Of a stretch of 64,000 nt of DNA, positions 15,914 to 23,978 are shown piece by piece. A program made the translations under genes and the position numbers. The stretch comes from Solirubrobacterales bacterium (GTDB taxonomy: Bacteria > Actinomycetota > Thermoleophilia > Solirubrobacterales > 70-9): assembly GCA_025450585.1 (NCBI GenBank), contig JANWHD010000018.1, forward strand, positions 186,001 to 250,000, in the 5' to 3' direction. The first letter of the stretch is position 1; every line of letters starts with the position of its first letter. The notes beneath the pieces were generated by a model. The model saw nothing but the letters and a program-made list of their open reading frames with translations. It was not told the origin of the DNA and did not search any database.

Positions 15914-16792
15914 TCATGCGGCGAACTCCTCCGCCCGGTCGAGGAGATCGCGGGCGCCCGTCGCGAGGAGGCGCTGGGCCAGCTCGGCTCCGAGGGCGGC
16001 GGGCTCGGTCGCGTCGCCCTCCACCCGGTCCCGGATCCACTCGCTGCCGTCGGGCAGGCCGACGAAGGCGTCGACGCTCATCGCCTCGGAGGCGACTGTC
16101 GCGCGAACGCCGATCGGCGTCGAGCAGGTCGCCTCCAGCAGCGAGACGACGGCGCGCTCGGCGGTCAGCTCGCGCAGCGCGGTCTCATCGCCGGCGCCGG
16201 CTACGGCCACCGCGGTCTCCTCGTCGCCGCTGCGCACCTGCAGGACGAGGGCGCCCTGGCCGGCGGCGGGAGTCATCGAGTCGGCCGGGATCGCGAAGGA
16301 GATCTCCTCCTCGCGCCCGAGGCGGCGCAGCCCTGCGACCGCGAGGACGATCGCGTCGAGCTCTTCTCCGGCCAGCTTGCGCAGGCGGGTGTCGACGTTG
16401 CCGTGCAGCTCCCGCACCTCGAGGTCGGGCCGCGCGGCGAGCAGCTGAGCGCGGCGGCGCAGGCTGGCCGTTCCGACCTTCGCGCCCTCGGGCACTCCCT
16501 CGAGCGAGTTGCCGACACCGATCCACGCGTCGGCCGGGTCCTCGCGCGCGGGCACCGCGCCGATCGCGAGCCCCTCGGGCAGCTCCGCCGGCAGGTCCTT
16601 GGCCGAGTGAACTCCTACATCGGCTTCGCCATTGAGTAGAGCCCGCTCTACCCCGTGCACGAACCGCGACTTGTCACCCGGCTCTCCGTCCGAGGAGACC
16701 TCGACCAGCTCGACCCCCCCCAGCATCTCGGCAACCTGTCCGGCCTGGGCCAACGCCAGAGCGCTGCTGCGGGTTGCGATCCGCAGGCTCAA
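15914..16792 (-). CDS. hemC: porphobilinogen deaminase (hydroxymethylbilane synthase)
   Basis: This 292-residue enzyme polymerises four porphobilinogens to hydroxymethylbilane. Visible motifs are IATRSSALALAQA, VGVHSAKDLPAELPEG (SxKD loop with the catalytic Asp region) and GTASLRRRAQL. The dipyrromethane-binding Cys is in LEATCSTPIG, slightly different from the commoner GCQVPIG form. It overlaps hemA by 4 bases, so the two are translationally coupled. Confidence 0.96.
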   Translation of the reverse strand: MSLRIATRSSALALAQAGQVAEMLGGVELVEVSSDGEPGDKSRFVHGVERALLNGEADVGVHSAKDLPAELPEGLAIGAVPAREDPADAWIGVGNSLEGVPEGAKVGTASLRRRAQLLAARPDLEVRELHGNVDTRLRKLAGEELDAIVLAVAGLRRLGREEEISFAIPADSMTPAAGQGALVLQVRSGDEETAVAVAGAGDETALRELTAERAVVSLLEATCSTPIGVRATVASEAMSVDAFVGLPDGSEWIRDRVEGDATEPAALGAELAQRLLATGARDLLDRAEEFAA

Positions 16793-18126
16793 GTGGATTT
16801 GCGGCGGCGCAGCTCGGTCACGTTGGACGCGTCGCCACCCTCGGCCTCCGGCTCCGTCTCCACGTCGAGCCCGAACAGCTCGCGCAGGGCGCTGACGTAG
16901 AGGTAGGCCTCGTCGCTCCCGGCCGAGCGCTTCATCCGCAGCGTCGGCTCGTGCAACAGGCGCGAGGCGATCGCCTTCGCCATCGTGCTCAGCCGTTCCC
17001 GGTCGGCCTCGCTCAGGTCCTCCCAGCGACCCTCGTTCTCGGCGAGGACCCGGCGTACGATCTCGTCGGCGCTCTCGCGTAGCGCCGCGATCGTCGGCAC
17101 CACCTCGAGCGAGGAGAGCCAGCGCTCGAAGCGGTCCTGCTCGATGTCGAGCAGTCGCTCCGCCCGCTTCGCCTCTGCCTCGCGGCCGCCGGCGTTGCGT
17201 GCGACTATCTGCTGGACGTCGTCGATGTCGTGAAGGCTGACGCCGGCGATCTCGCGGCAGGCCGGCTCGATGTCGCGCGGCACCGCGATGTCGACGAGCA
17301 GGAGGGGACGCCCGCCGCGCGTCGCCATCACGTGCTCGAGCTCGTCGCGCTCGACGAGGTGATGGGGGGAGTTGGTGGCGGAGACGACGATGTCGGCCTG
17401 CTCGAGCTGCTCGGGCAGCTCCTCGAAGCGGACGGCGTTGCCGTCGAAGCGCTGGGCGAGCCCGATCGCGCGGTCGTAGTGGCGGTTGGCGACGAAGACG
17501 GTGGCGACGCCGCGGCTGACCAGGGCGCGGGCGAGCAGCTCGGCCGTCTCGCCGGCGCCGATCACCAGCACCCGCCGCTCAGCCAGGTCGCCGAGCGTGC
17601 GCCGCGCCAGCTCGACCGCGACCGAGGGGATCGAGACGTTTTTCTCGCTGATCCCGGTCTCGTCGCGAGCGCGACCGCCAGCGGCGAGGGCGCCGCGGAA
17701 GAGACGGTTGAGGATCGGCCCGGTGCCACCCTCGACCAGGGCAAGCTCATAGGCGCGCTTGACCTGGCCCTGGATCTCGGCCTCGCCGAGGATCATCGAG
17801 TCGAGCCCGGCGGTGACGCGGAAGAGATGACGCACGGCCTCGCCGGAACGCAGCGAGTAGAGGTGCCCGAGCAGCTCGGTGGGGCGGATCTCGGCCTGGC
17901 GGGTGAGCACCCCCAGCGCCGTCGACTCGGCCTCGACCGGGTCGGAGACGACGAGGTAGAGCTCGGTCCGGTTGCAGGTCGAGATCGCCGCCGCCTCGTG
18001 GATGCCGGCGACGTCGGTCAGCTCGCGCAGGGCGCCCGCCGCGCGCCCCTCGGTCAGCGCCAGGCGCTCGCGCAGGTCGAGCGGAGCGGTCTTGTGCGAG
18101 ACGCCAAGAGCCAGGAGCTCGGACAT
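16789..18126 (-). CDS. hemA: glutamyl-tRNA reductase
   Basis: This 445-residue first enzyme of C5-pathway tetrapyrrole synthesis reduces Glu-tRNA(Glu) to glutamate semialdehyde. The catalytic Cys is in AISTCNRTELY. The NADPH domain has RVLVIGAGETAELLARAL, and the dimerisation helix follows the segment DRFERWLSSLE. The start overlaps the end of the ccmD-like gene by one base. hemB and hemL are not in the window. Confidence 0.97.
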   Translation of the reverse strand: MSELLALGVSHKTAPLDLRERLALTEGRAAGALRELTDVAGIHEAAAISTCNRTELYLVVSDPVEAESTALGVLTRQAEIRPTELLGHLYSLRSGEAVRHLFRVTAGLDSMILGEAEIQGQVKRAYELALVEGGTGPILNRLFRGALAAGGRARDETGISEKNVSIPSVAVELARRTLGDLAERRVLVIGAGETAELLARALVSRGVATVFVANRHYDRAIGLAQRFDGNAVRFEELPEQLEQADIVVSATNSPHHLVERDELEHVMATRGGRPLLLVDIAVPRDIEPACREIAGVSLHDIDDVQQIVARNAGGREAEAKRAERLLDIEQDRFERWLSSLEVVPTIAALRESADEIVRRVLAENEGRWEDLSEADRERLSTMAKAIASRLLHEPTLRMKRSAGSDEAYLYVSALRELFGLDVETEPEAEGGDASNVTELRRRKST

Positions 18127-18350
18127 CAGGCACTCACCTCCTCAGGCTCGGGCACGGCCGCCTCGCCGTTGGCACGGCTCTCGGCGAAGCCGGCGAGCTC
18201 GCGCAGCTCACGCTCGATCCGCTGCAGTTTCGCCGCCATGATCGAGACGTAGACGACGAGGAGAACGAGGAAGACGACGTAGGCGCCGGCGACGTAGCGG
18301 CCGGCCTCGTCGAGCGGCAGGGCGGGAGCGGCGAGCGGCAGGAAGTCCAC
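18126..18350 (-). CDS. CcmD-like small membrane protein
   Basis: This is a 74-residue protein with one transmembrane helix (residues about 19-40, VAGAYVVFLVLLVVYVSIMAA). A charged cytoplasmic tail rich in Glu and Arg follows, the general shape of heme exporter protein D. It lies exactly between ccmC (stop adjacent) and hemA (one-base overlap). CcmD stabilises the CcmC-CcmE heme-handover complex in systems where it has been studied. The call rests on size, topology and position rather than strong motifs. Confidence 0.75.
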   Translation of the reverse strand: MDFLPLAAPALPLDEAGRYVAGAYVVFLVLLVVYVSIMAAKLQRIERELRELAGFAESRANGEAAVPEPEEVSA

Positions 18351-19073
18351 CTAGCTCACCTCCGGGGCGATCCGCGAACCAGCACCGGCGGCCGGCGCGT
18401 CGAGGGCTCGGCGCAGGCGCTTCAGCTGCCCCGAGGCGCTCTTCGCCGTCAGCTCCAGTTTCACCAGCGTCACCCAGAGCAGCGCCACCGCGACGAGGCA
18501 GGCGAGGAAGGTGAACATCATCGAGCCAGGCAGACCGCCGTTGGTGGTGGCGAAAACGCGTGGATGCACCAGGCTCTCGGCCAGCCGCACCGCCATGAAG
18601 TTGAGCGGCACGAAGGCGCCCGCGGTGACGGCGAAGACCGAGGCGTAGCGGGCCTGCCGCTCGGGATCCTCGATCGCGTAGCGGAAGGGGTAGTAGGTCG
18701 CGTACATCAGGAAGACGATCAGGAAGCTGACCAGCGTCGGCTCGTCCCAGACCCACCAGTGACCCCAGGAGGCCTTGGCCCAGATCGCGCCGGTGATCAG
18801 CACCGCGACGCCGAAGATCACCGACATGTGGATCGAGACGTAGGAGTAGGCGTCCCAGCGCCGGTCGCCGCTGCGCAGGTGGAGGATCGCGAAGACGGCG
18901 CCGACGACGAAGCCGACCAGCGCCACGATCGCCAGCGGCACGTGGATGTAGAAGATCTTCTGGACGAAGCCCTGGTCGGCGTCGAGCGGGGCGTAGAAGA
19001 AGACCAGCGAGAAGGCGCCGGCGATCGCCACGACGGTCGCGATCGAGAGGGGTCTCAGTCCTTTGCCATACAT
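18351..19073 (-). CDS. ccmC: cytochrome c biogenesis heme-handling protein CcmC
   Basis: This is a 240-residue protein with six hydrophobic segments and the tryptophan-rich heme-binding motif WGHWWVWDEP between segments 3 and 4. Flanking His residues lie in FYIHVP and VSIHMSV. CcmC binds heme and passes it to CcmE on the outer face of the cytoplasmic membrane. It follows ccmB by 30 bases. No ccmE or ccmF is in the window. Confidence 0.93.
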   Translation of the reverse strand: MYGKGLRPLSIATVVAIAGAFSLVFFYAPLDADQGFVQKIFYIHVPLAIVALVGFVVGAVFAILHLRSGDRRWDAYSYVSIHMSVIFGVAVLITGAIWAKASWGHWWVWDEPTLVSFLIVFLMYATYYPFRYAIEDPERQARYASVFAVTAGAFVPLNFMAVRLAESLVHPRVFATTNGGLPGSMMFTFLACLVAVALLWVTLVKLELTAKSASGQLKRLRRALDAPAAGAGSRIAPEVS

Positions 19074-19103
19074 ACGTATCTCGCGGTGGGAGGGGCCTGC
19101 GCG

Positions 19104-19784
19104 CTAGTCCTCCAGGAGGAAATCGAAGACGGCCCAGCCGACCAGGAGGAAGATCAGATCGTATAGGGAGAGCACCGCCAGCCAGGTCCCGAAGCGGTGG
19201 TAACCGGGACCGCCCACGGCCAGCAGCGGCTCGCTGGCGCCGGTCGCGGCGATCATCAGGGGCACGACGAGGGGCAGGAGGACGAGCGGACCGAGCAGGT
19301 CGCGGGCGCGCGAGTGGACCGCCATCGAGGAGATCAGCGTGCCGGTCGCCGCGATGCCGAGGTCGGCGAGCAGGAGGACGGCGGCGAGTGGTGCCAGCGC
19401 CGCCGCGGAGTCGAGGAAGAAGAGGGCGAAGATCGGCACCACGACCAGCTCCAGCACCACCAGGTAGGTGAATAGCGCCGTCGCCTTGGCGGCGAAGAGG
19501 GCGCTGCGGTCGATCGGGGCGAGGCGGATCGCGTCGAAGCCGCCCTCCTCGCGCTCGGCGACGAAGAGGCGGTTGACGCCGAGCAGGGCGGCGAAGAGCA
19601 GCGTCGCCCAGAGCACGCCCGAGGCGAGGCTGCCGGAGAGGCTGGTGCGGTCGAGGCCGAAGCGGAAGATGACGAAGGTGGTGGTGGCGAAGAGCGCCAT
19701 CGCCGGCAGCGACTGCAGCGTGCGCAGCTCGGCGCGCAGGTCCTTGGCGAGGATCGCGGTGAAGGCCGCACGGGAGGGAGTCAT
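19104..19784 (-). CDS. ccmB: heme exporter permease CcmB
   Basis: This is a 226-residue membrane protein with six predicted transmembrane segments. The conserved early stretch is AKDLRAELRTLQSLPAM, and a later one is FVAEREEGGFDAIRLAP. It is the permease of the CcmAB ABC transporter. That transporter powers release of heme-loaded CcmE during cytochrome c maturation. It overlaps ccmA by 4 bases. Confidence 0.92.
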   Translation of the reverse strand: MTPSRAAFTAILAKDLRAELRTLQSLPAMALFATTTFVIFRFGLDRTSLSGSLASGVLWATLLFAALLGVNRLFVAEREEGGFDAIRLAPIDRSALFAAKATALFTYLVVLELVVVPIFALFFLDSAAALAPLAAVLLLADLGIAATGTLISSMAVHSRARDLLGPLVLLPLVVPLMIAATGASEPLLAVGGPGYHRFGTWLAVLSLYDLIFLLVGWAVFDFLLED

Positions 19785-20431
19785 GCGGCCACCGGCTTTC
19801 CGCCCGCCTCGAGGCGCAGCACCTGGTCGGCCTCCGGTTCGAAGCGCTCGGGGTCGTGGCTGACGACGACGCGGGCGTGGCTCTCGCCGGGCCCGATCAG
19901 CCCACGCGCCAGCTCCCGCCCCCCGGCGTCGAGGTTGGAGTCGGGCTCATCGAGCAGCAGCAGCTCGGGTTCGTGCAGGACGCAGCGGCAGATCGCCAGT
20001 CGCTGGCGCATCCCGGCCGAGAGCTCGGCGACGCGCCCCTCCGCCCGCCGCTCCATCCCCACGGCGGCGAGCAGCTCGGCGATCCTCGCCTCGGCCGGCT
20101 CCCCCCGCAGCCCGTGCAGCCGGGCGTGGAATCGCAGGTTCTCGCGCCCGCTGAGGTCGCGGTAGAGCAGCGGCTCGTGGCCGAGGAGGCCGATCCGGCC
20201 GCGCAGTTTCCAGGCCTCGCCGGGGATCCTGCAGCCCAGCACCCGCACCTCGCCGCCACTCGGCCGCAGCAGCGTGGCGAGGATGCGCAGCAGGGTCGTC
20301 TTGCCGGCGCCGTTGGGCCCCAGCACGAGCAGCGTCTCGCCCCGTGCCAGCTCGAACCCGACCCCGTCCAGCGCCGTGCGTTCGCCGTAATCGCGGCGCA
20401 GGCCGGCGACCGCGACTGCCGCTTCGCTCAA
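19781..20431 (-). CDS. ccmA: heme exporter ATPase CcmA
   Basis: This is a 216-residue ABC ATPase. Walker A is GPNGAGKTTLLR. The signature is LSAGMRQRLAICR, and Walker B is LLLLDEPDSNLD. The switch His is in VVVSHDPERF. It pairs with CcmB. It overlaps the preceding aldehyde dehydrogenase gene by 4 bases, so that enzyme is expressed with the heme cluster. Confidence 0.93.
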   Translation of the reverse strand: MSEAAVAVAGLRRDYGERTALDGVGFELARGETLLVLGPNGAGKTTLLRILATLLRPSGGEVRVLGCRIPGEAWKLRGRIGLLGHEPLLYRDLSGRENLRFHARLHGLRGEPAEARIAELLAAVGMERRAEGRVAELSAGMRQRLAICRCVLHEPELLLLDEPDSNLDAGGRELARGLIGPGESHARVVVSHDPERFEPEADQVLRLEAGGKPVAA

Positions 20432-22023
20432 CGGCGCTTGCGCAGGGTGCGGCGGCCGACCTCGAGCAGGGGCCGGGCGCCTTCGCGCAGCGCCTTGGTG
20501 CGGACGGCCCCTTTACCGTAGAGAAGCTTTGCCGAGGCCTGCACCGCTTCGCCGAGGGTGCGGTCGTAGGGGTGCCACCAGAAGTCGCGCGTCAGCCCCG
20601 GCTCCCAGGCGTTCATCTTCACGTTGACGCACTCATAGAAGCCGAATTTGGAGTGCGAGCGGCCGACGCCCGAGTCCTTGACGCCGCCCCAGGCGCACTG
20701 GCAGGCGCCGTGGCTGAAGGAGTGGTCGTTGACCCAGACCATGCCCGACTCGATCCGCCGCGCGATCCGCTCGCCCTTCTGGCGGTCCTTGGTCCAGACC
20801 GAGGCGCCGAGGCCGAACTCGGAGTCGTTGGCGAGGTCGATCGCCTCCTGCTCGGAGTCGACGACGACGATCGGCAGCACCGGGCCGAAGATCTCCTCGC
20901 GCATGATCCGCATCTCGTGCGTGACCCCGGTCAGCACGGTCGGCGCGACGAACTTGCCGGAGAGGCCGGGGACCTCGGTCGGCCCGCCGCAGAGCTTGGT
21001 CGCGCCCGAGGCGACCGCGTCGGAGATCAGGTCGATGACGATCTCGTACTGGCCCTCCGAGGTCATCGGGCCGATCTCGGTCTCCCACTGCATCGGGTCG
21101 CCGAGGCGCAGCTTCTCGGTCTCGCGGGCGACGCCCTCGACGAAGCGGTCGGCGACCTCCCTGACGACGTAGACCCGCTCGATCCCCGAGCAGGTCTGGC
21201 CGGCGTTGGCGAAGCCGCCCCAGACGGCGCCGGAGATCGCGTTGGGCAGGTCGGCGTCGGCGCAGACGATCATCGGGTCCTTGCCGCCCAGCTCCAGGAC
21301 AGACCCCTTCAGCTGCTGGGCGCAGACCTCGCCGACCTTGCGGCCGACCTCGACCGAGCCGGTGAAGAAGATCTTCCCGGCGCTGGAGCGGGCCAGCGCG
21401 TCGCCGACCGCGCCGCCGCCGTGGACGACTCGGATCAGGCCCTCGGGCAGGCCGCCCTTCTCGAAGACACGGCGGATCGCCTCGCCCAGCAGGGGCGTCA
21501 GGCTGGCGGGCTTGAGCACCACGCCGTTCCCGGCCATCAGCGCGATCGCCACCTCGCCGAAGGGGATCGACCAGGGGTAGTTCCAGGGCGCGATCACGCC
21601 GACGACGCCGATCGGCTCGTAGGAGAAGCGGCCTTTCTTGCTCATCAGGAAGGCCTGGCTCATCCGCACCTTCTCGTCGGCGAGGATCTTCGGGCCGGCC
21701 TTTGCGCACCAGTGCAGCGCGTCGACCGTCGGCAGCAGCTCCATCGTGTAGGCCTCGGCGCGGGGCTTGCCCTGCTCCTGGACGAGCAACTCCGCGATCT
21801 CATCGATCTCGTCGAGCAGCGCATCGGCGGCGCTCTTCATGTACTTGGCGCGATCCTGCAGCGACAGCTCCGCCCAGGCGGGCTGGATGCGGGCGACGTC
21901 GTCGACCACTTCCTGTACCTGCTCCGGCGTGATCGTCGCGACCGAGCCGACCAGCTCGCCGGTGGCGGGGTTGAACGACTCGAGGGTGGACTGGGCGGGG
22001 GGTGACTGCGTTGCGCTCTCCAT
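20428..22023 (-). CDS. aldehyde dehydrogenase, NAD(P)-dependent
   Basis: This is a 531-residue ALDH-superfamily enzyme. The Rossmann substrate-loop motif is FTGSVEVGRKVG, the general base Glu is in LELGGKDP, and the nucleophile Cys is in NAGQTCSG. PWNYPWSIPFGE marks the N-terminal domain. About 60 C-terminal residues past the usual end are basic (GARPLLEVGRRTLRKRR) and may associate with membrane or nucleic acid. The ATG at 22023 is preceded by the palindrome 22045-22081. It heads the ccm-hem run, and the functional link is not obvious. Confidence 0.9.
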   Translation of the reverse strand: MESATQSPPAQSTLESFNPATGELVGSVATITPEQVQEVVDDVARIQPAWAELSLQDRAKYMKSAADALLDEIDEIAELLVQEQGKPRAEAYTMELLPTVDALHWCAKAGPKILADEKVRMSQAFLMSKKGRFSYEPIGVVGVIAPWNYPWSIPFGEVAIALMAGNGVVLKPASLTPLLGEAIRRVFEKGGLPEGLIRVVHGGGAVGDALARSSAGKIFFTGSVEVGRKVGEVCAQQLKGSVLELGGKDPMIVCADADLPNAISGAVWGGFANAGQTCSGIERVYVVREVADRFVEGVARETEKLRLGDPMQWETEIGPMTSEGQYEIVIDLISDAVASGATKLCGGPTEVPGLSGKFVAPTVLTGVTHEMRIMREEIFGPVLPIVVVDSEQEAIDLANDSEFGLGASVWTKDRQKGERIARRIESGMVWVNDHSFSHGACQCAWGGVKDSGVGRSHSKFGFYECVNVKMNAWEPGLTRDFWWHPYDRTLGEAVQASAKLLYGKGAVRTKALREGARPLLEVGRRTLRKRR

Positions 22024-22044
22024 GGCCGTCGATTGTAAGGCGAC

Positions 22045-22081
22045 GGGCCTGAAGCGTCCGCTATATGGACGCCTCAGGCCC
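22045..22081. promoter_or_regulatory. 37-base palindrome in a divergent intergenic region
   Basis: The 15-base arms 22045-22059 and 22067-22081 pair with one G-T type mismatch around GCTATAT. It lies 22 bases upstream of the ALDH start and 49 bases upstream of the oxygenase-family gene, in the divergent promoter region. It may be an operator, or a member of the dispersed palindrome family noted at 15861 and 46734. Its length equals that of the GGGCCT...AGGCCC core at 46740-46776. Confidence 0.55.
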
Positions 22082-22129
22082 GCCGGCGGCCGGTGAGGTG
22101 CCGATTTCCAGGTACCGTTCGGTATCGCG

Positions 22130-23341
22130 GTGGGGGCGCTACCGGACAATCTGGCCCGGATGGTCGAGGAGGCCAAGCTCGACCACGCCCCGGACCTGGT
22201 CGACCGGCTTGCCGCGGGCGCCTTCCGGGGTGACCCGGTCGCCGACTCGCTGGTCGCCTCCTTCAAGGCGATGCCGGGCGGTGCCGGATGGCGCATGCTC
22301 GACGAGGCCCTGCTGCACGGTGTCGACGCGGTCGGCGCCGCGCCGCCCCATCTCGCCGAGCTGGTCGCATCCGCCTTCGAGCCGCCGGACTGGGTCGACC
22401 TCGACCTCGTCGACGCCGGCGCGCTCGCCTTCTGGCGCAGCGGTGGCATCAACATCGGCCTGGCGCTGATGTGCGGCTCCCTTGCCTACGGCTACCAGAG
22501 CGCCCGCCTCACCCGCCCGCTCGCGGCGACCGGGCGGCTGACCCAGATGGCGCCGCGACGCCTGCGCGAGACCGGGCGCTGGGTCTCGGCGGCGACGAAA
22601 CCGGGCGCTCTGCGCCCCGGTGCCGAGGGGCTGCGCGCGACCGTCCGCTTGCGCATGGTCCACGCCCTCATCCGCGCTCACCTGCTCGAGTCCCCCGATT
22701 GGGACCTCGCCTCGTGGGGCGTGCCGATCAGCGCCAGCGACTCGCTCGTCACCGCGGTGGGCGGCTTTCTCATCGTGCCGCTGCGGGCGTTGCAGGATCT
22801 CGGCGTGCGTCTCTCGCCCGCCGAGCTGGAGGCGATGACGCACCAGTGGACCTGGATCGCGTCGCTGATGGGGACGCCCGACGACCTGCTGCCCGGCTCA
22901 TACGGCGAGGCGCGCGCGGCGCTGGACGCGGCGCTGGCCCTGGACGAGGGCCCCAACGAAGACTCGCCCAAGCTGATGCACGCGTTGCTGCACTACGGCA
23001 CCGAGTTTCCATTCGAGAAGCGGTTGCCGCGGCTGGCCCGGCGGCCGGGCCGGGCTGTGAAGGCACGCTTCCTGGCCGGCTTCGTCCGGCGCTGGATGGA
23101 TGCCGAGATGGCCGACCGGCTCGGCGTCCCGAACACGCAGTTCACCCGCCTCACCCCGATGCTGCGACCGCTTGCGCTGGCGCGTGAGGTCGCCCGCGCC
23201 GGCCACCTGCTCGGCTCCGACGAGCGCATCGCCAGGTTCGAGCTCGCCTTCGTCGAGCGGATGGCGGCGATGCGGGCCGAACCCGACGAGACGATCGAGC
23301 CGCACGAGGCCGCTCGCGAGCCGGTGCTCTCGGCGGCTTAG
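22130..23341 (+). CDS. oxygenase MpaB / latex-clearing-protein (DUF2236) family protein
   Basis: This 403-residue protein has no signal peptide. The family core is visible: FWRSGGINIGLALMCGSLAYGY, TQMAPRRLRETGRWVS and VRLRMVHALIRAHLL. MTHQWTWIASLMG follows. The His in RMVHALIR is in the position of the heme ligand of latex-clearing proteins. Members are heme-dependent oxygenases. The substrate here is unknown. The gene converges on the TetR regulator with 7 bases between stops. A paralogue of the same superfamily is encoded at 23978-24877. Confidence 0.82.
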   Translation: MGALPDNLARMVEEAKLDHAPDLVDRLAAGAFRGDPVADSLVASFKAMPGGAGWRMLDEALLHGVDAVGAAPPHLAELVASAFEPPDWVDLDLVDAGALAFWRSGGINIGLALMCGSLAYGYQSARLTRPLAATGRLTQMAPRRLRETGRWVSAATKPGALRPGAEGLRATVRLRMVHALIRAHLLESPDWDLASWGVPISASDSLVTAVGGFLIVPLRALQDLGVRLSPAELEAMTHQWTWIASLMGTPDDLLPGSYGEARAALDAALALDEGPNEDSPKLMHALLHYGTEFPFEKRLPRLARRPGRAVKARFLAGFVRRWMDAEMADRLGVPNTQFTRLTPMLRPLALAREVARAGHLLGSDERIARFELAFVERMAAMRAEPDETIEPHEAAREPVLSAA

Positions 23342-23348
23342 ACGGTTC

Positions 23349-23978
23349 CTAGGGTTCGAGGATCGGTGTCAGCAGCTGCCAGGCCACGCCGCGCACCTTC
23401 TCCTCGTCGTCGAGAGGGAGGATGCTCTCGGGGATCAGCACGAAGCTGACCGCGAGGCGGACCATGAGCTCGGCCGTCTCTTCGACTTCGACCTCGCCGA
23501 GCACCCCGGCCCGCTGCGCCTCGCGCAGCCGCTCGGCCAGGCCGGCGCGGGCGATGGTGAACAGCGCCCCGTCGTGATCGTTGAGGGCGTTGAGCACCGC
23601 CTCGGGCTCGAGCCGCGCGAGCCGGCTCAGGAGCGGGTGCTCGCGGGCCAGGCGGAGGGCGGTGGCGAAGCCGGCAGCAGCCTGCTCGGCTATCGGCGCG
23701 TCGGGCGCCGCCGCCGCGTCCATCGCGGCAAGGCAGCGCCGGAACTCGCGCACGCCGAGTGCCGCGACCATGCCCTGCTTGTCGCCGAAACGGCGGTAGA
23801 CGGTCATCCGCCCGACCTCGGCACGCCGGGCGACGGCGTCCATCGTCAGGTTCTGCAGGCCGAAGGCGGCGGCGGTGTCGAGGGCGGCGTCGAGGATGCG
23901 GCTGTCGATCGCGTCGGGGGTCGGCTCCGCGTCCGCTGCGACAGCGTTGGTGATCAGTGTGAGCGGCACGCGGTCCAT
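23349..23978 (-). CDS. TetR-family transcriptional regulator
   Basis: This is a 209-residue protein from ATG 23978. The N-terminal helix-turn-helix is RILDAALDTAAAFGLQNLTMDAVARRAEVGRMTVYRRFGDK with the usual TetR spacing. The C-terminal ligand domain is all-helical. The frame is open further upstream, but only as antisense shadow. It is coupled to the oxygenase-family gene upstream by overlap of stop and start. It probably controls that gene and perhaps the convergent one. Confidence 0.9.
   Translation of the reverse strand: MDRVPLTLITNAVAADAEPTPDAIDSRILDAALDTAAAFGLQNLTMDAVARRAEVGRMTVYRRFGDKQGMVAALGVREFRRCLAAMDAAAAPDAPIAEQAAAGFATALRLAREHPLLSRLARLEPEAVLNALNDHDGALFTIARAGLAERLREAQRAGVLGEVEVEETAELMVRLAVSFVLIPESILPLDDEEKVRGVAWQLLTPILEP

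Noticed and set aside
14401..16635. 744-residue open frame on the plus strand over the heme genes
   Set aside because: It lies opposite hemC and cobA-hemD, which have clear family motifs. Long antisense frames are expected at this GC content.
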